64,000 nucleotides of DNA from Palauibacter sp022826685 (GTDB taxonomy: Bacteria > Gemmatimonadota > Gemmatimonadetes > Palauibacterales > Palauibacteraceae). Shown one piece after another: positions 17,088-26,400 of this stretch. The stretch lies in NCBI RefSeq assembly GCF_965221685.1, contig NZ_OZ244907.1; one strand, 5' to 3'. The notes below the pieces were generated by a model. That model ran no database searches. It was not told the DNA's origin and saw only the letters and a list, made by a program, of their open reading frames with translations. The position numbers and the translations under genes were made by a program. Each line of letters starts with the position of its first letter. Position 1 is the stretch's first letter.

Positions 17088-19048
17088 GGGGACATCTCAT
17101 CCCGCAGGCGCAGATGCCGCGTGAGGAAAGCATCCATCCGCTCCAGGATATCGCGGACCGTCGCCTTGTAGCGCCGCAGGCTGTGGTCCTCGTCAGGGTA
17201 TTCGACGTACGTGAGGAAGTCCCCTTTTCCCGCGTCCCGCATGCGCTCCGCCCAGACCTGCGACTGGCGCGGAGGCACGGCGGCGTCCCGCAGACCCTGA
17301 AGGAGAAGCTGGGGGACCTCCACCGCCTCGACGAAGTTGACGGGGGAACGGCGGTCGTACTCCTCCGGGATTTCATCGTAGGAGCCGCCGAATTCCGACC
17401 GCTCGCGACGCGGCGTGCGGCCGGCCGTCCAGTGGCGTCCGGAGGCGGCGAAGCGGTCGTTCGCCAGCAGCCGCCAGTCGGAGACCGGCGCCCGGATCAC
17501 CTGCGCCTCGAACGCGTCCGGCGCCTCGGTCGCGATCACCAGACTCATGTACCCGCCGCCCGATCCTCCCCAGGTCGCCTTGCGCGACATATCGACGTAG
17601 CCGAGTCCCTCGAGGAAGGGGATGACGTTCATCACGTCCTGGAACTCCACGCCGCCGTAGTCGGCGATGTGAAGGTCGTGAAACCCCTGCCCGAAGCCGC
17701 GGCTGCCACGCGGGTTGGGGGCGACGACGATGAAGCCGCGCTGAACCCAGTACTGGCGCATCATCTCGAACGAGTGGTTCCACTGGCCGGGGTGGCCGTG
17801 CAGTCGGACGATCACCGGATACCGGCGCGAAGCGTCGAAATCCCGCGGGCGGTAGAGGAGCGTTGGAACCGGCAGATTGTCCGGGCCGGGATAGTAGACT
17901 TCCTCGGCCTCGCTCAGTTGCGTGGAATCCATGCGTCCCATCGAATGCGTGATCTGGACCGGCGCCTCCCCCCACATGCCGTCCTTCCAGGAGGTCTTCC
18001 AGATGTCCGCCGTGCGCGTATCCGCCTGCTCGATCCAGGCGAGTTCGGCACCATCCGGCGAGAAGCGGGGCTGAGCGCGCATCCCCCTGCCGCGCGTGAT
18101 CTCGCGGGGGGACTGTGCACCGTCGCTCGGAGCGACGACGACCTGGTTCGAGAATCCGGACTCGTCGGAGCGGGTGAAGGAGAGCCAGCCGCCGTCCGGA
18201 GACCAGGAGATGTCGCCGTGCCCGCGTTCCTCCCAGGTGATTGGCGTAACCTCTCCTGTCTCGATCTTCACGACCGCAACCTGGGCCCAGCCGCTCCGGC
18301 TGTTGGTGAAAGCGAGGCGCGTGCCGTCCGGAGACCAGACGAAGCCGCCGTTACCGCCTCCGACCGCGGGGTCGACGACGACGCGCCGCTCATCACCCGC
18401 GAGCGTTCGGATCCAGACGTCGCCGCCGCTCGAAAAGGCGATGGAAACACCGTCGGGCGAGAAGCGGGGAGAAGTCTCGTTCTCGTCTTCCGTCGTAAAG
18501 AGGCGGGGCCAGGCACGGGGCTCGGCGAGGTCACGGAGAAAGATCCGGGGGCCGGCGGGCGTCCGGACCTGGTACGCAACCGTGCGGCCGTCCGCCGACA
18601 GGGTCGGGGCGGTCTCGATCACGGCGTCATTGAAGGTGATCGGCCTCGGCTCGCCTCCCGATGGCGAGGTGGACAGCCGCCAGAGGTTGTCGAAGCCCTG
18701 GTAGTACCGTGCCGAGACGAAGACGAGTTCTTCGCCCGAAGGGGACACCTGGAGGTTCTGGGCGGGCTCCGGACGGACACCGGGCGGCGGCCAGCCCAGG
18801 CGCTCCGGGTCGGAGCCGTCGGACCGCACGCGGAAGATCGCCCGCGTACCGGATTCGTCATCGTTGGAGGTGTAGAAGAGGTGCGCGCCGTCCACGGACC
18901 ACGCGAACTCTCCGACGCGGGAGACGCTCAACCAATCCTCGATCGACTGGGCGGGTGCCGCGGTGAGGCTGAACGGGATGAGGGCGAAAGCAAGCAGCAG
19001 GTGCAGCAGGAATGGCGTGGCGCAGATCCGGCGGTGTGGGGAACCCAT
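17084..19048 (-). CDS. Secreted S9 family peptidase
   Basis: The protein has 654 residues. ATG 19048 has GGAGGA immediately upstream and opens a cleavable signal (FLLHLLLAFALIPFSLTAAPAQ). A propeller (about 30-390) has repeats such as FSPDGVSIAFSSGGDVWIR and WSPDGTRLAFTNSR. The hydrolase domain has the less common elbow GGSGGGYMS (Ser496), an Asp in the LRDAAVPPRQS region and His in YPDEDHSLRR. Sequence divergence from the two lipoprotein paralogues suggests different specificity. It lies 31 bases downstream of the beta-barrel gene and is coupled to the next S9 gene. Confidence 0.9.
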   Translation of the reverse strand: MGSPHRRICATPFLLHLLLAFALIPFSLTAAPAQSIEDWLSVSRVGEFAWSVDGAHLFYTSNDDESGTRAIFRVRSDGSDPERLGWPPPGVRPEPAQNLQVSPSGEELVFVSARYYQGFDNLWRLSTSPSGGEPRPITFNDAVIETAPTLSADGRTVAYQVRTPAGPRIFLRDLAEPRAWPRLFTTEDENETSPRFSPDGVSIAFSSGGDVWIRTLAGDERRVVVDPAVGGGNGGFVWSPDGTRLAFTNSRSGWAQVAVVKIETGEVTPITWEERGHGDISWSPDGGWLSFTRSDESGFSNQVVVAPSDGAQSPREITRGRGMRAQPRFSPDGAELAWIEQADTRTADIWKTSWKDGMWGEAPVQITHSMGRMDSTQLSEAEEVYYPGPDNLPVPTLLYRPRDFDASRRYPVIVRLHGHPGQWNHSFEMMRQYWVQRGFIVVAPNPRGSRGFGQGFHDLHIADYGGVEFQDVMNVIPFLEGLGYVDMSRKATWGGSGGGYMSLVIATEAPDAFEAQVIRAPVSDWRLLANDRFAASGRHWTAGRTPRRERSEFGGSYDEIPEEYDRRSPVNFVEAVEVPQLLLQGLRDAAVPPRQSQVWAERMRDAGKGDFLTYVEYPDEDHSLRRYKATVRDILERMDAFLTRHLRLRDEMSP

Positions 19049-19079
19049 CCGATCCTCCGGTGTGTGGGGCATGCGAAAG

Positions 19080-19640
19080 CTAGTCGAATTCGAGTCCGAC
19101 GCCCAGATCGAAGGCCAGCGCCACGGCATGGTCGGTGCTCGACGGGGTGTCGGCGGACATGCGCCGCCACGACAGGCCCGGCCCGACACTCAGACGGCCA
19201 AAGCGAAGGCGGAATCCGGCGCCCGCCTCCAGACCGGGACCCGCCTTCGGAGCCTCCCCTTCCGTCCCCACGCGCGCTGTGCCGTAGAGGACGCCGATCC
19301 GGCCCCACAGCCACCCCTGCGACAACTCCGCACCGAGGGCCGCGTGTTGGCCGGTGACCGTCGGCTCCCGGCCGCGGCAGAATCCCTCCCTGCAGCCGAA
19401 GGCGGTCCGCACATACCCCACCGTAATGGCGATCTGCGGGCGCAGCCGCCTCACAATCCGGACTTCGTGCGACAGGGCGGGAGCCCATTCGAGACCCGCC
19501 GCCGTGGACGTGTGGTTCCCCACCGTGAGACCGCTTCGCACCTCCACTGAGGTCTGGGCGCGGGCGCCGTGGCCCCCGAACAATGTGCCGGCCACGCCCA
19601 GCGCCAGCGCGAGACCGGCGCGGGACACCCGGACGCTCAC
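19080..19640 (-). CDS. Small outer-membrane beta-barrel-like protein
   Basis: The protein has 186 residues. The GTG at 19640 overlaps the upstream TGA (GTGA), giving a signal peptide (LALALGVAGTLFGGHGARAQ). The rest alternates short amphipathic strands with Gly/aromatic turns (IAITVGYVRTAFG, WLWGRIGVLYGTARVG, AGAGFRLRFGRLSVGPGLSW) and ends with FDLGVGLEFD, a typical barrel terminus. Two Cys (GCREGFC) may form a disulfide loop. No specific family is recognised. Coupling to the metalloprotease lipoprotein suggests a shared surface role. Confidence 0.7.
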   Translation of the reverse strand: MSVRVSRAGLALALGVAGTLFGGHGARAQTSVEVRSGLTVGNHTSTAAGLEWAPALSHEVRIVRRLRPQIAITVGYVRTAFGCREGFCRGREPTVTGQHAALGAELSQGWLWGRIGVLYGTARVGTEGEAPKAGPGLEAGAGFRLRFGRLSVGPGLSWRRMSADTPSSTDHAVALAFDLGVGLEFD

Positions 19641-21451
19641 TGGCGGGGGCCCGAGACCCCGACCACGGGCACGCCGTCGCTGGCCACGATCTCCATGCCG
19701 GCGGCCCACGGAGGAGGAGTCTCCCTCCCCCTCAGGATGCCGCGCAGACCACCGGTGTCGGGGTCCATGACCAGGGACGCCCGGCGACTCCCCGACCTCT
19801 CGATGGTCACGGAGCCCTCCGGGCCCGAGAGCCGGACATGGTCCAGTCCTTCAGGCCCGCCCCAGCGGCTGTCATAGGGAATCGCGAAGGCGAACTGTCC
19901 CCCCCCGTACCCCACTTCGTCCGGAGTGAAGGGGAAGGAGAACAGGGGCCGGCCAGCCGCGTCGAACCCCTCCAGGCGATACGGACCCTCCCCGGCCGGC
20001 AGCTTCGGGGACGCGTCGACGACGAAGGCGGGCTCCAGCAGAAGATCCGGCGTGCCGGCATCCCCCCAGAGGAGCAGCGTCGGCTCCGGACCGACGCTCC
20101 GGAGGATCAGCGACTCGTGCTCCCGCCGGAACTCCATGGCCTTGACGAAATGGTAGTCGCTGATCCAGCTCGGATCGCAGTACGTCATCAGATCCCGATA
20201 CTCGGCCGGATCGACCATTTGCGTTTTCCCGCCCCGGGTCTCGTATCCGAAGACTCCGATGGATCCGTCCTCGTACGGATAGTCCCGATCGGGGTTCACG
20301 ATGACGCCGCACGGAGCATGCCGGAGTCCCATGTTGTGCCCCAACTCATGGGCAAACGTGTCGAGATCGGGTACACCCACGCTGATCGGCCTCCCGATGT
20401 AAGCCGTTCCCTCGAGGGGGGCCCCGGGAGGCGCTGCGACGACAGCGTAATAATAGTCCCGCCGTCGTTCCGTGAGCCGGAGCACACTGATCTCGCGCAG
20501 AAGCCGCAACCAGCCGGATCCGGTCGTGAGGTTCGCGGTCGTGTGATAGGGTTCGTGTATCGTCAGTTCCAGTTCACCGATTGGGAGTATGGAACGCACG
20601 AACTCCATCCCGGGACTCGTCTCCGTCATCCCATCGACCCATGTCAGCACCGCCTCGCTATCCGCGGAGTGCACCACCGGCACCACCGTCAGGGCCATTG
20701 GGGGAACCGTCACCACATCCAGCCTCAGGCGTCCCTCGGCGGGCACGCGCCGGTCGCTTCCCGGAACCGCCGGCACGACTCCATCCGGATCCAGTTCGAC
20801 TACGAGTTCGACACCGGGTTGCAGGACTCGCCCCGGAACGACCCCGTTGAACGATCGGTCGAGTCGCCCTTCATCGGGCTCCGTCGGGATCCGGTCCGTC
20901 GCGGGATCCAGTCGCATCTCATGGATCGGGGCACCTTCTTCATAGAAAATCGCCAGCGGGCGGGGACGGTAGAAGCTCATCGTGTCGCCCGTGACAAAGA
21001 CTCGAAGGAGCGCGGAACGGCCCGCGATCAGAGGGATGTCTCCCCCCAGCGTCTGGACTGCCTGCGTCAGATGCACGGCGGACGCTTCGATCTTCACGCT
21101 CCTGGGGTTCACCCTCACCCAGGCTCCGCCGTGCCGACCCGCCACCTCCGCGGCCACCCGCGTCTCGCGACCACCCTGAAGGCCGATGACCTCTCCGTCC
21201 GAATCGACGGCGGCGACCGACGGATCGGACACGGACCAGCGCGGCGGCGCCCACGCCGGGATCCCGCTGAAGGCCGCACCGCTCTCGTCCAATACCCGAA
21301 ACCGATACCGAACGGCCTCGCCCTCGAGGATGATGGCGTCGGCGGGAAGAAGCTCGACCGAGCCCGGGACCCGCTCGGGTTGCGATGCCAGGTCGCTGCA
21401 GCCGGTCGCCGCGAGGATCGCGAGTAGAAATCGCTTGTTCACGCCGCTCAC
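19637..21451 (-). CDS. Metalloprotease-type lipoprotein without LRRs (HELGHN family)
   Basis: The protein has 604 residues. GTG 21451 has GGAGGA six bases upstream and is preferred over an ATG 27 bases earlier. The lipobox is LAATGC. An Ig-like region (about 25-115, LEGEAVRYRFRVLDESG) precedes a ~480-residue domain homologous to the C-terminal half of the LRR lipoprotein at 2449-5724, beginning HLTQAVQTLGGDIPLIAG (compare YLTQAVQSRDYPVPLVAG). The zinc-type site HELGHNMGLRH is His368, Glu369, His372 and His378, followed by MTYCDPSWISDYHF. It is thus an LRR-less version of the same family. The gene is flanked by an M14 carboxypeptidase upstream and a coupled barrel gene and S9 peptidases downstream. 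Substrate is unknown. Confidence 0.85.
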   Translation of the reverse strand: MSGVNKRFLLAILAATGCSDLASQPERVPGSVELLPADAIILEGEAVRYRFRVLDESGAAFSGIPAWAPPRWSVSDPSVAAVDSDGEVIGLQGGRETRVAAEVAGRHGGAWVRVNPRSVKIEASAVHLTQAVQTLGGDIPLIAGRSALLRVFVTGDTMSFYRPRPLAIFYEEGAPIHEMRLDPATDRIPTEPDEGRLDRSFNGVVPGRVLQPGVELVVELDPDGVVPAVPGSDRRVPAEGRLRLDVVTVPPMALTVVPVVHSADSEAVLTWVDGMTETSPGMEFVRSILPIGELELTIHEPYHTTANLTTGSGWLRLLREISVLRLTERRRDYYYAVVAAPPGAPLEGTAYIGRPISVGVPDLDTFAHELGHNMGLRHAPCGVIVNPDRDYPYEDGSIGVFGYETRGGKTQMVDPAEYRDLMTYCDPSWISDYHFVKAMEFRREHESLILRSVGPEPTLLLWGDAGTPDLLLEPAFVVDASPKLPAGEGPYRLEGFDAAGRPLFSFPFTPDEVGYGGGQFAFAIPYDSRWGGPEGLDHVRLSGPEGSVTIERSGSRRASLVMDPDTGGLRGILRGRETPPPWAAGMEIVASDGVPVVGVSGPRQ

Positions 21452-21503
21452 GTTGTTCCTCCGCCGCAGCACAGGCAAGCCGGACGCGGGGTGCCGCGCG
21501 AGG

Positions 21504-22625
21504 TCACGCCGCCGGAGCGCGCGTTTGACGCAATCCCGCGGCGATGAACGTCCATTGCAGCGTCATCTGGTCGCGCACGGGCATGGGGACGAGCCCGCGT
21601 TCTTCTGCCTCGGCGGAGATGGCGTCCGGCGCGCCCCCCGCGGAAAGCTCCCTCCCCCAGCCGTCCAGCCGCCTCTTCCAGCGTTCGGCGGCCAGATCCG
21701 GCGGGCCCGGTGTTTCTCCCACGCCAGGGAGGATGAAGAGCGGCATTTCCGAGACGAGCGTCAGTGTATCGTGGCCGAAGGAGCGCAGCGTTTCCATCGA
21801 ACTCGGCCAGAAGCGGGACGCCGTCGCCGAGTCGTCGAGGGCTTCGAAGTGCGCGGCCATGAGTTTCGAGTCGGGCCGCGATGCGAACCCCCGCTCGAAG
21901 CGAAAAAAACCCTTCTCTCCGTGACGCTCGACGTCGTGCAGCGAGTAACCGAGAGCCTCTGCGCGCTGCCGGCATGAGGCCTTCAACGCTTCGCATCGAT
22001 CCTCCCAGGCGCGATCGATGAGGAAGAAGGGACCGGCGAAGCCCATGCCGTGCAGGGAGGCGTGTAGCGCGAACGGTCGATCGCAGGTGCGCCACCAGTC
22101 GTACGCCGCCCGATTCTCGGGCCGCGCTCCGGGATCGGCGCTGTCGCGCGGAAAACCGAACTCGATGTCGTCGCCCGGCAGTTCCCGCACCTTGCCCGCC
22201 AGATACCGTCCGAGGTCGTACGCCTTCGCATGGGGATCCTGCCACGGAGCGTTGCGGATCGCACCGTCGGGGTTGATGTGCGGGATGATCCACCACTGAT
22301 AGCGGGTGAGCATTGGATCCTCCGCGTCGAGTCCCGCCAGGTAGCCGGCGAGACGACGCAGGAGGCGCGGACCCACCGGTTCGTCGGCGTGGCAGCCGCC
22401 GAGCAGGCTCACGGCCTCGGGTCCTCGCCCGAAGCGAAAACCCTGGACCGGGCGCCCCTCGCGGGACGACCCGAGCACGCACCCGGCAGCGGCGGGAACG
22501 TCGCGTGAAGCCATGATCCGGTCGAACCGTCCTGTCAGCGGGGTCTCGATGGATTCTCCTTGCCGGCCGGCTGATTCGGGTCGCGATTCCCCGTCGCGCC
22601 GGGGTTGGGCGGTGTCCTCCGTCAC
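21504..22625 (-). CDS. M14 family zinc carboxypeptidase
   Basis: About 373 residues if GTG 22625 is used; ATG 22514 is an alternative start, and neither has a strong ribosome site. The motif GGCHADEPVG supplies the M14 His-x-x-Glu zinc ligands (His79, Glu82), LHASLHGMG the third His region, and SEMPLF the likely catalytic Glu near the C-terminus. GSSREGRPV is the usual lead-in to the fold. The family removes C-terminal residues from peptides or peptidoglycan stems. No signal peptide is seen, so it may be cytoplasmic. It heads the minus-strand run 22.6-14.8 kb and diverges from the gene at 22694 across only 68 bases. Confidence 0.82.
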   Translation of the reverse strand: MTEDTAQPRRDGESRPESAGRQGESIETPLTGRFDRIMASRDVPAAAGCVLGSSREGRPVQGFRFGRGPEAVSLLGGCHADEPVGPRLLRRLAGYLAGLDAEDPMLTRYQWWIIPHINPDGAIRNAPWQDPHAKAYDLGRYLAGKVRELPGDDIEFGFPRDSADPGARPENRAAYDWWRTCDRPFALHASLHGMGFAGPFFLIDRAWEDRCEALKASCRQRAEALGYSLHDVERHGEKGFFRFERGFASRPDSKLMAAHFEALDDSATASRFWPSSMETLRSFGHDTLTLVSEMPLFILPGVGETPGPPDLAAERWKRRLDGWGRELSAGGAPDAISAEAEERGLVPMPVRDQMTLQWTFIAAGLRQTRAPAA

Positions 22626-22693
22626 CCTACATTGGGTTCCCCTTCGCGTCACCTCGCGACGGGACCACGCGCGAACCCGGAGTCCGCTCGAAG

Positions 22694-23284
22694 ATGATGG
22701 ACGTCCTGACCCCGATCGTCGTTCTGGGGCTGCTGTCGGCCGCGTCGGCAGGGTTTGTCGTCGGCTGGTGGTTCCGTCGCCGACAGATGGCCGGGAGAGA
22801 GCTGACACTCAAGCGTCAATTCGACAACCGCCTGTCCGCCATCGAACAGGACGCACGGCAGATGCTCGAGCGTGCGCGGCTCGAATCCGAGGCGGCGCGC
22901 CGGAAGATCGAAGCCGAGCGGGACCGGCTGTACAGCCGCCTCTCGAAGCTGGATCCCGAGGGGAGCGGGATCGTGAACCCCTCGCGTCGTGCCCGCCTCT
23001 CGCGGACGCGAACGGTTCGCAAACGCCACATGCGTCCCGCAGCTGCTGCGGAACGGGCCCGCGCGCGCGCGTCCAGCGAGAGCGACGACCTGACGCGGAT
23101 CAAGGGGATCGGCCCCGCTTTCGAGGCGCGTCTGAACGAAATGGGCTATCGAACGTACCTCGACCTGGCCCGCTGGACCTCCGAAGACCTCGACACCCTC
23201 GGCAAGGGACTGGGAGCCCGAATCCGACTCGAGGAGTGGTCCGACCGCGCGGCCGAACTCCACAGCCGGAAGTACGGCACCTGA
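22694..23284 (+). CDS. Membrane-anchored coiled-coil protein with C-terminal helix-hairpin-helix domain
   Basis: The protein has 196 residues. One N-terminal transmembrane helix (VLGLLSAASAGFVVGWWF) is followed by a charged coiled coil (about 35-90, QDARQMLERARLESEAAR) and a basic linker (~90-130). The C-terminal tail has DLTRIKGIGPAFEARLNEMG, the helix-hairpin-helix-like motif of DUF4332 and 'predicted 5' DNA nuclease' proteins. It may bind DNA or RNA at the membrane; catalysis is not evident. ATG 22694 or the adjacent ATG 22697 could be the start. A large inverted-repeat element begins 21 bases after the stop. Confidence 0.75.
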   Translation: MMDVLTPIVVLGLLSAASAGFVVGWWFRRRQMAGRELTLKRQFDNRLSAIEQDARQMLERARLESEAARRKIEAERDRLYSRLSKLDPEGSGIVNPSRRARLSRTRTVRKRHMRPAAAAERARARASSESDDLTRIKGIGPAFEARLNEMGYRTYLDLARWTSEDLDTLGKGLGARIRLEEWSDRAAELHSRKYGT

Positions 23285-23305
23285 CCGACCCGCCTGACGC
23301 GGCTG

Positions 23306-23482
23306 CTAGCAGCCCGTGGCAAAACCCCGCGTCAGCGCCGAGAGCGGTGAAGCGCTCGCCTGACAAGGAGCGACGAGGGAGCATAGCCGTTGCTATGTGA
23401 CCGAGGAGAGACGCAGAGCGCAGCGTTCAGGCGAGATGCAGCGCCGCTCGAACGCAGCGGGGCTTTTGCCACGGGCTGCTAG
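23306..23482. repeat. 177-base inverted-repeat element (REP / MITE-like)
   Basis: Terminal arms CTAGCAGCCCGTGGCAAAA (23306 onward) and its complement TTTTGCCACGGGCTGCTAG (to 23482) pair over about 24 bases with one insertion or mismatch. Inside are further complementary pieces (CGCCTGA/TCAGGCG, CATAGC/GCTATG around a GTT loop), so the whole element can fold into one long imperfect hairpin. It separates two convergent genes, and its right end supplies the TAG stop of addA. A shortened copy of the arm occurs at 53291-53333. It encodes no protein. It may act as a bidirectional terminator or a non-autonomous mobile repeat. Confidence 0.8.
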
Positions 23483-26400
23483 AGCGCCAGCACGATCCCT
23501 CGGGCCGGTTCTCCTCTGGCCCTTTCGATGGCCTCGACGTAGCAGGCGACCTGCGCCTCGTATTCGGTGCGCCGCCCGGCGGGCCGCCGATCCGTCTTGT
23601 AGTCGACGACGGTCCAGCACGGGCCGGAGCCGGTGACCTCGCGGAAGGCGAGATCCGCAACCCCCTCCACGATGGCCGCGCCCCCCTCGCGGTCCCGCTC
23701 CCCGTCCGGCGCCGCGGTGTCCGCGACGTGGAAGACCGGGACCTCGCGATGGACCGCGCCGGGCCCGGAGGCCAGGGCGGCCCGCGCCCGGTCGAGCACT
23801 TCGTGTTCCAGGGCGCGCGTCGCGAGAGCCGCCGCCGCGACGACTTCGATCTCGGGACTTCCCAGCGTCCGACCCAGCGTCCCGGCCAGTCCTTCGACCG
23901 CGGCGGAGTCGGCATCGAGGGCAACCTCGGCGAGGATGCGATGGACGAGATCGCCGAACCGTTCGCCTCCGGGGCGCCCCGCCCCGTCCGGCCCCTCGGC
24001 TTCCGGCCGTGGCACGTCGACCCACATGATACGCGTGTCGGAGCGGGACTCCTCTCCGGTTTCGGCGGCTTCGGCGGCAGCGCGGCGCGCGATGGCCCCT
24101 GCCGTGGTAACCGACATCGTCCGGTGCCCGCCGGACTCCAATCTCGCGGCGCGAGCCGCCTGCCACTCCCGGTGCGCACCGCGCCCCGCCTCGACATCCA
24201 GGGTGGGTTGTTCCTCTCGCTCTACCTCGAGCAACCGGCGCTGGCGATCGCCCGCGCGCGGATCCACGTCGAGATCGAGCGCGGCGGGATCCCACCACAC
24301 GATCTCCGTTCCCGCTTCGGCGGCATGCAACCCCGGCGCGACCGAGTCCGGCGGCGTGGGGCGCTGACCGCCCTTCCGATCCGGACGATCGAGAACCGAC
24401 TCATCGCCGAAGGCCGGAGCGCCCAGGCTCTCGGCAGGGGACGGCCGTCGGCGTGCACCGTGGGGCGGATACACCGCCGGATTCAGTGACTCGAGCCACC
24501 ATTCACCGTCTTCCCCGGAGAATCCCCCGCGGCCGTCGCGGCCGTCTCCGAGGGCCGGTACGACGAGCAGGTCGCGCGCCCGCGTGGCCGCCACGTACGC
24601 GAGCCGGTCGGCTTCGGCCATCTCCCGGCATCGCTCGACCTCGGCGTTATCGAGAATGTCACGGGGGGTCGCGCCACAGAGCCGCTGAGCCCAGAGACGC
24701 CGGGCGGCGTCCATGTGGCGCGATGGCGGCTCGTGTGCCGCGGCGCAGGTCATGTCCGCCAGGATGACGACCGGGAACTCGAGGCCCTTGGCCTTGTGTA
24801 CCGTCATCATCCTCACGCCTTCGGTCCCCTCCTCCACGATCGGCGCCTCCTCGGACTGTCCACGTTCGGCCTCGTCCTCGAGCCGGTCGAGAAAGGCCCG
24901 GAAGGATGCGCTGCCCCTGCGCTCGAACGCGCGCGCCCGATCGACGAGCCGGAGGACGTTGGCCAGCGCCTGCTCGCCCGTAGGCCAGATCGCGATGCCC
25001 GCGTGGGCGCGCGCGGCCGAGAGCAGACGCCGGACCGTCTCCGGAATCGGGCGCCGGTTCCGATGCCGGTGGAGATCGCCGAGGAGACCGAGAACCGCCG
25101 CCACGTCCCGCAGTTCAGGCTTCAGAGCCGTTCCGTCCTCCGTGCGGCCGTTTCCGCCGCCCGGCTCCCACCCGGCAAGCGGATGCAGCGGACCCACGTC
25201 GACGCCGAACTCGAACAGCGCCCGGTCGCCGAGCGAGAAGAGCGGACCCCGGAGGGCGGCGTAGACCGCCAGCCGATCGTCCGGCCACTCGATGGCCGTG
25301 AGCGCGTTGCGGACGGCGAGCACCTCCTCGCGATCGTGGTACGAGCGGCCGCCGACCAGCACATGCGGAATGGCGCGGGCCTCGAGCGCGCGCACGTAGG
25401 GGCGCGTCACATCCTCCCCCCACTTCTGAAAGCGACGGAAGAGCAGGCAGATGTGGCGGGCCTGGACCGGGACCGGATCCTCCGGACGCTCCCGTTCCGT
25501 CACGACCCATCCCGACTCGTGGACCAGCCAGCTAACCATCTCACCGACCGCGACGGGGAGGGATCCCTCGATCTCGACTCCGCGGATCTTCCCGAAGCGT
25601 CCGTACGGTGCCGGAACCGGCAGGGCGATGATGGCGGGCTGGCTCCCGGTGTCCGCGCGGAAGGGCGCGAGGGGCACGTAGGCCGCTTGGCTGCCGTCCT
25701 CGCTCGCCTTCATGCGCGTCGCGAACGCCCCGTTGACGGCGGCCTGCAGGCGCGGCTGCGACCGGAAGCTCGTGGACAGGTGCAGCACCCGGGCATCCGC
25801 CTCCTTCAGGCGGCGTTTCGTCCTCTCGTACAGCATCACGTCGGCCCGACGGAAGCGGTAGATCGACTGCTTCGGGTCGCCGACCACGAAGAGCTTGCCG
25901 CGGGCGGGCACGATACGCTCCGGCCGCGTTTCGTCCGGGTCCTCGCCGCACAGGAGAAGGAGGATCTCGACCTGCAGCGGATCGGTGTCCTGGAACTCGT
26001 CGACGAAGAACCGCGTGAAGCGTGTCCGGTAGTGCCTCCGGATCTCCCCGTTGTCGCGGAGGAGACCCCGCGCCCGGATCAGGAGGTCCACGAAGTCGAG
26101 GCACCCGTCGCGCCGCTTGGCCCGCTCGTATCGCTCCGTCACGGGCCAGAGTTCGTCGCGGAGGTGAGCCGCCAGGTCCGCATCCGCCGTCTGCAGGATC
26201 TCCTCGACCTCCGCCCGAACCGCGTCGCGGCGCGCCACGACGTCCGCCTTCGCGAGGCCGCCGCCGAAATCCCGCGAGCGGAAGCCGCGCCAGAACCAGC
26301 CGCGCCAGCGGGCTCGCACGAAGGGCCGCAGCCAGGCTTCCAGGTAGTCGTAGTCGCGTCCGCGCGTTTTCTCCCTCAGTTCGATTTCGCGCACGCCGCG

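Noticed and set aside
23393..24489. Large overlapping frames in the addA nuclease region
   Set aside because: Low-complexity Arg/Gly/Pro/Ser translations typical of high-GC shadow frames; addA motifs cover the region.
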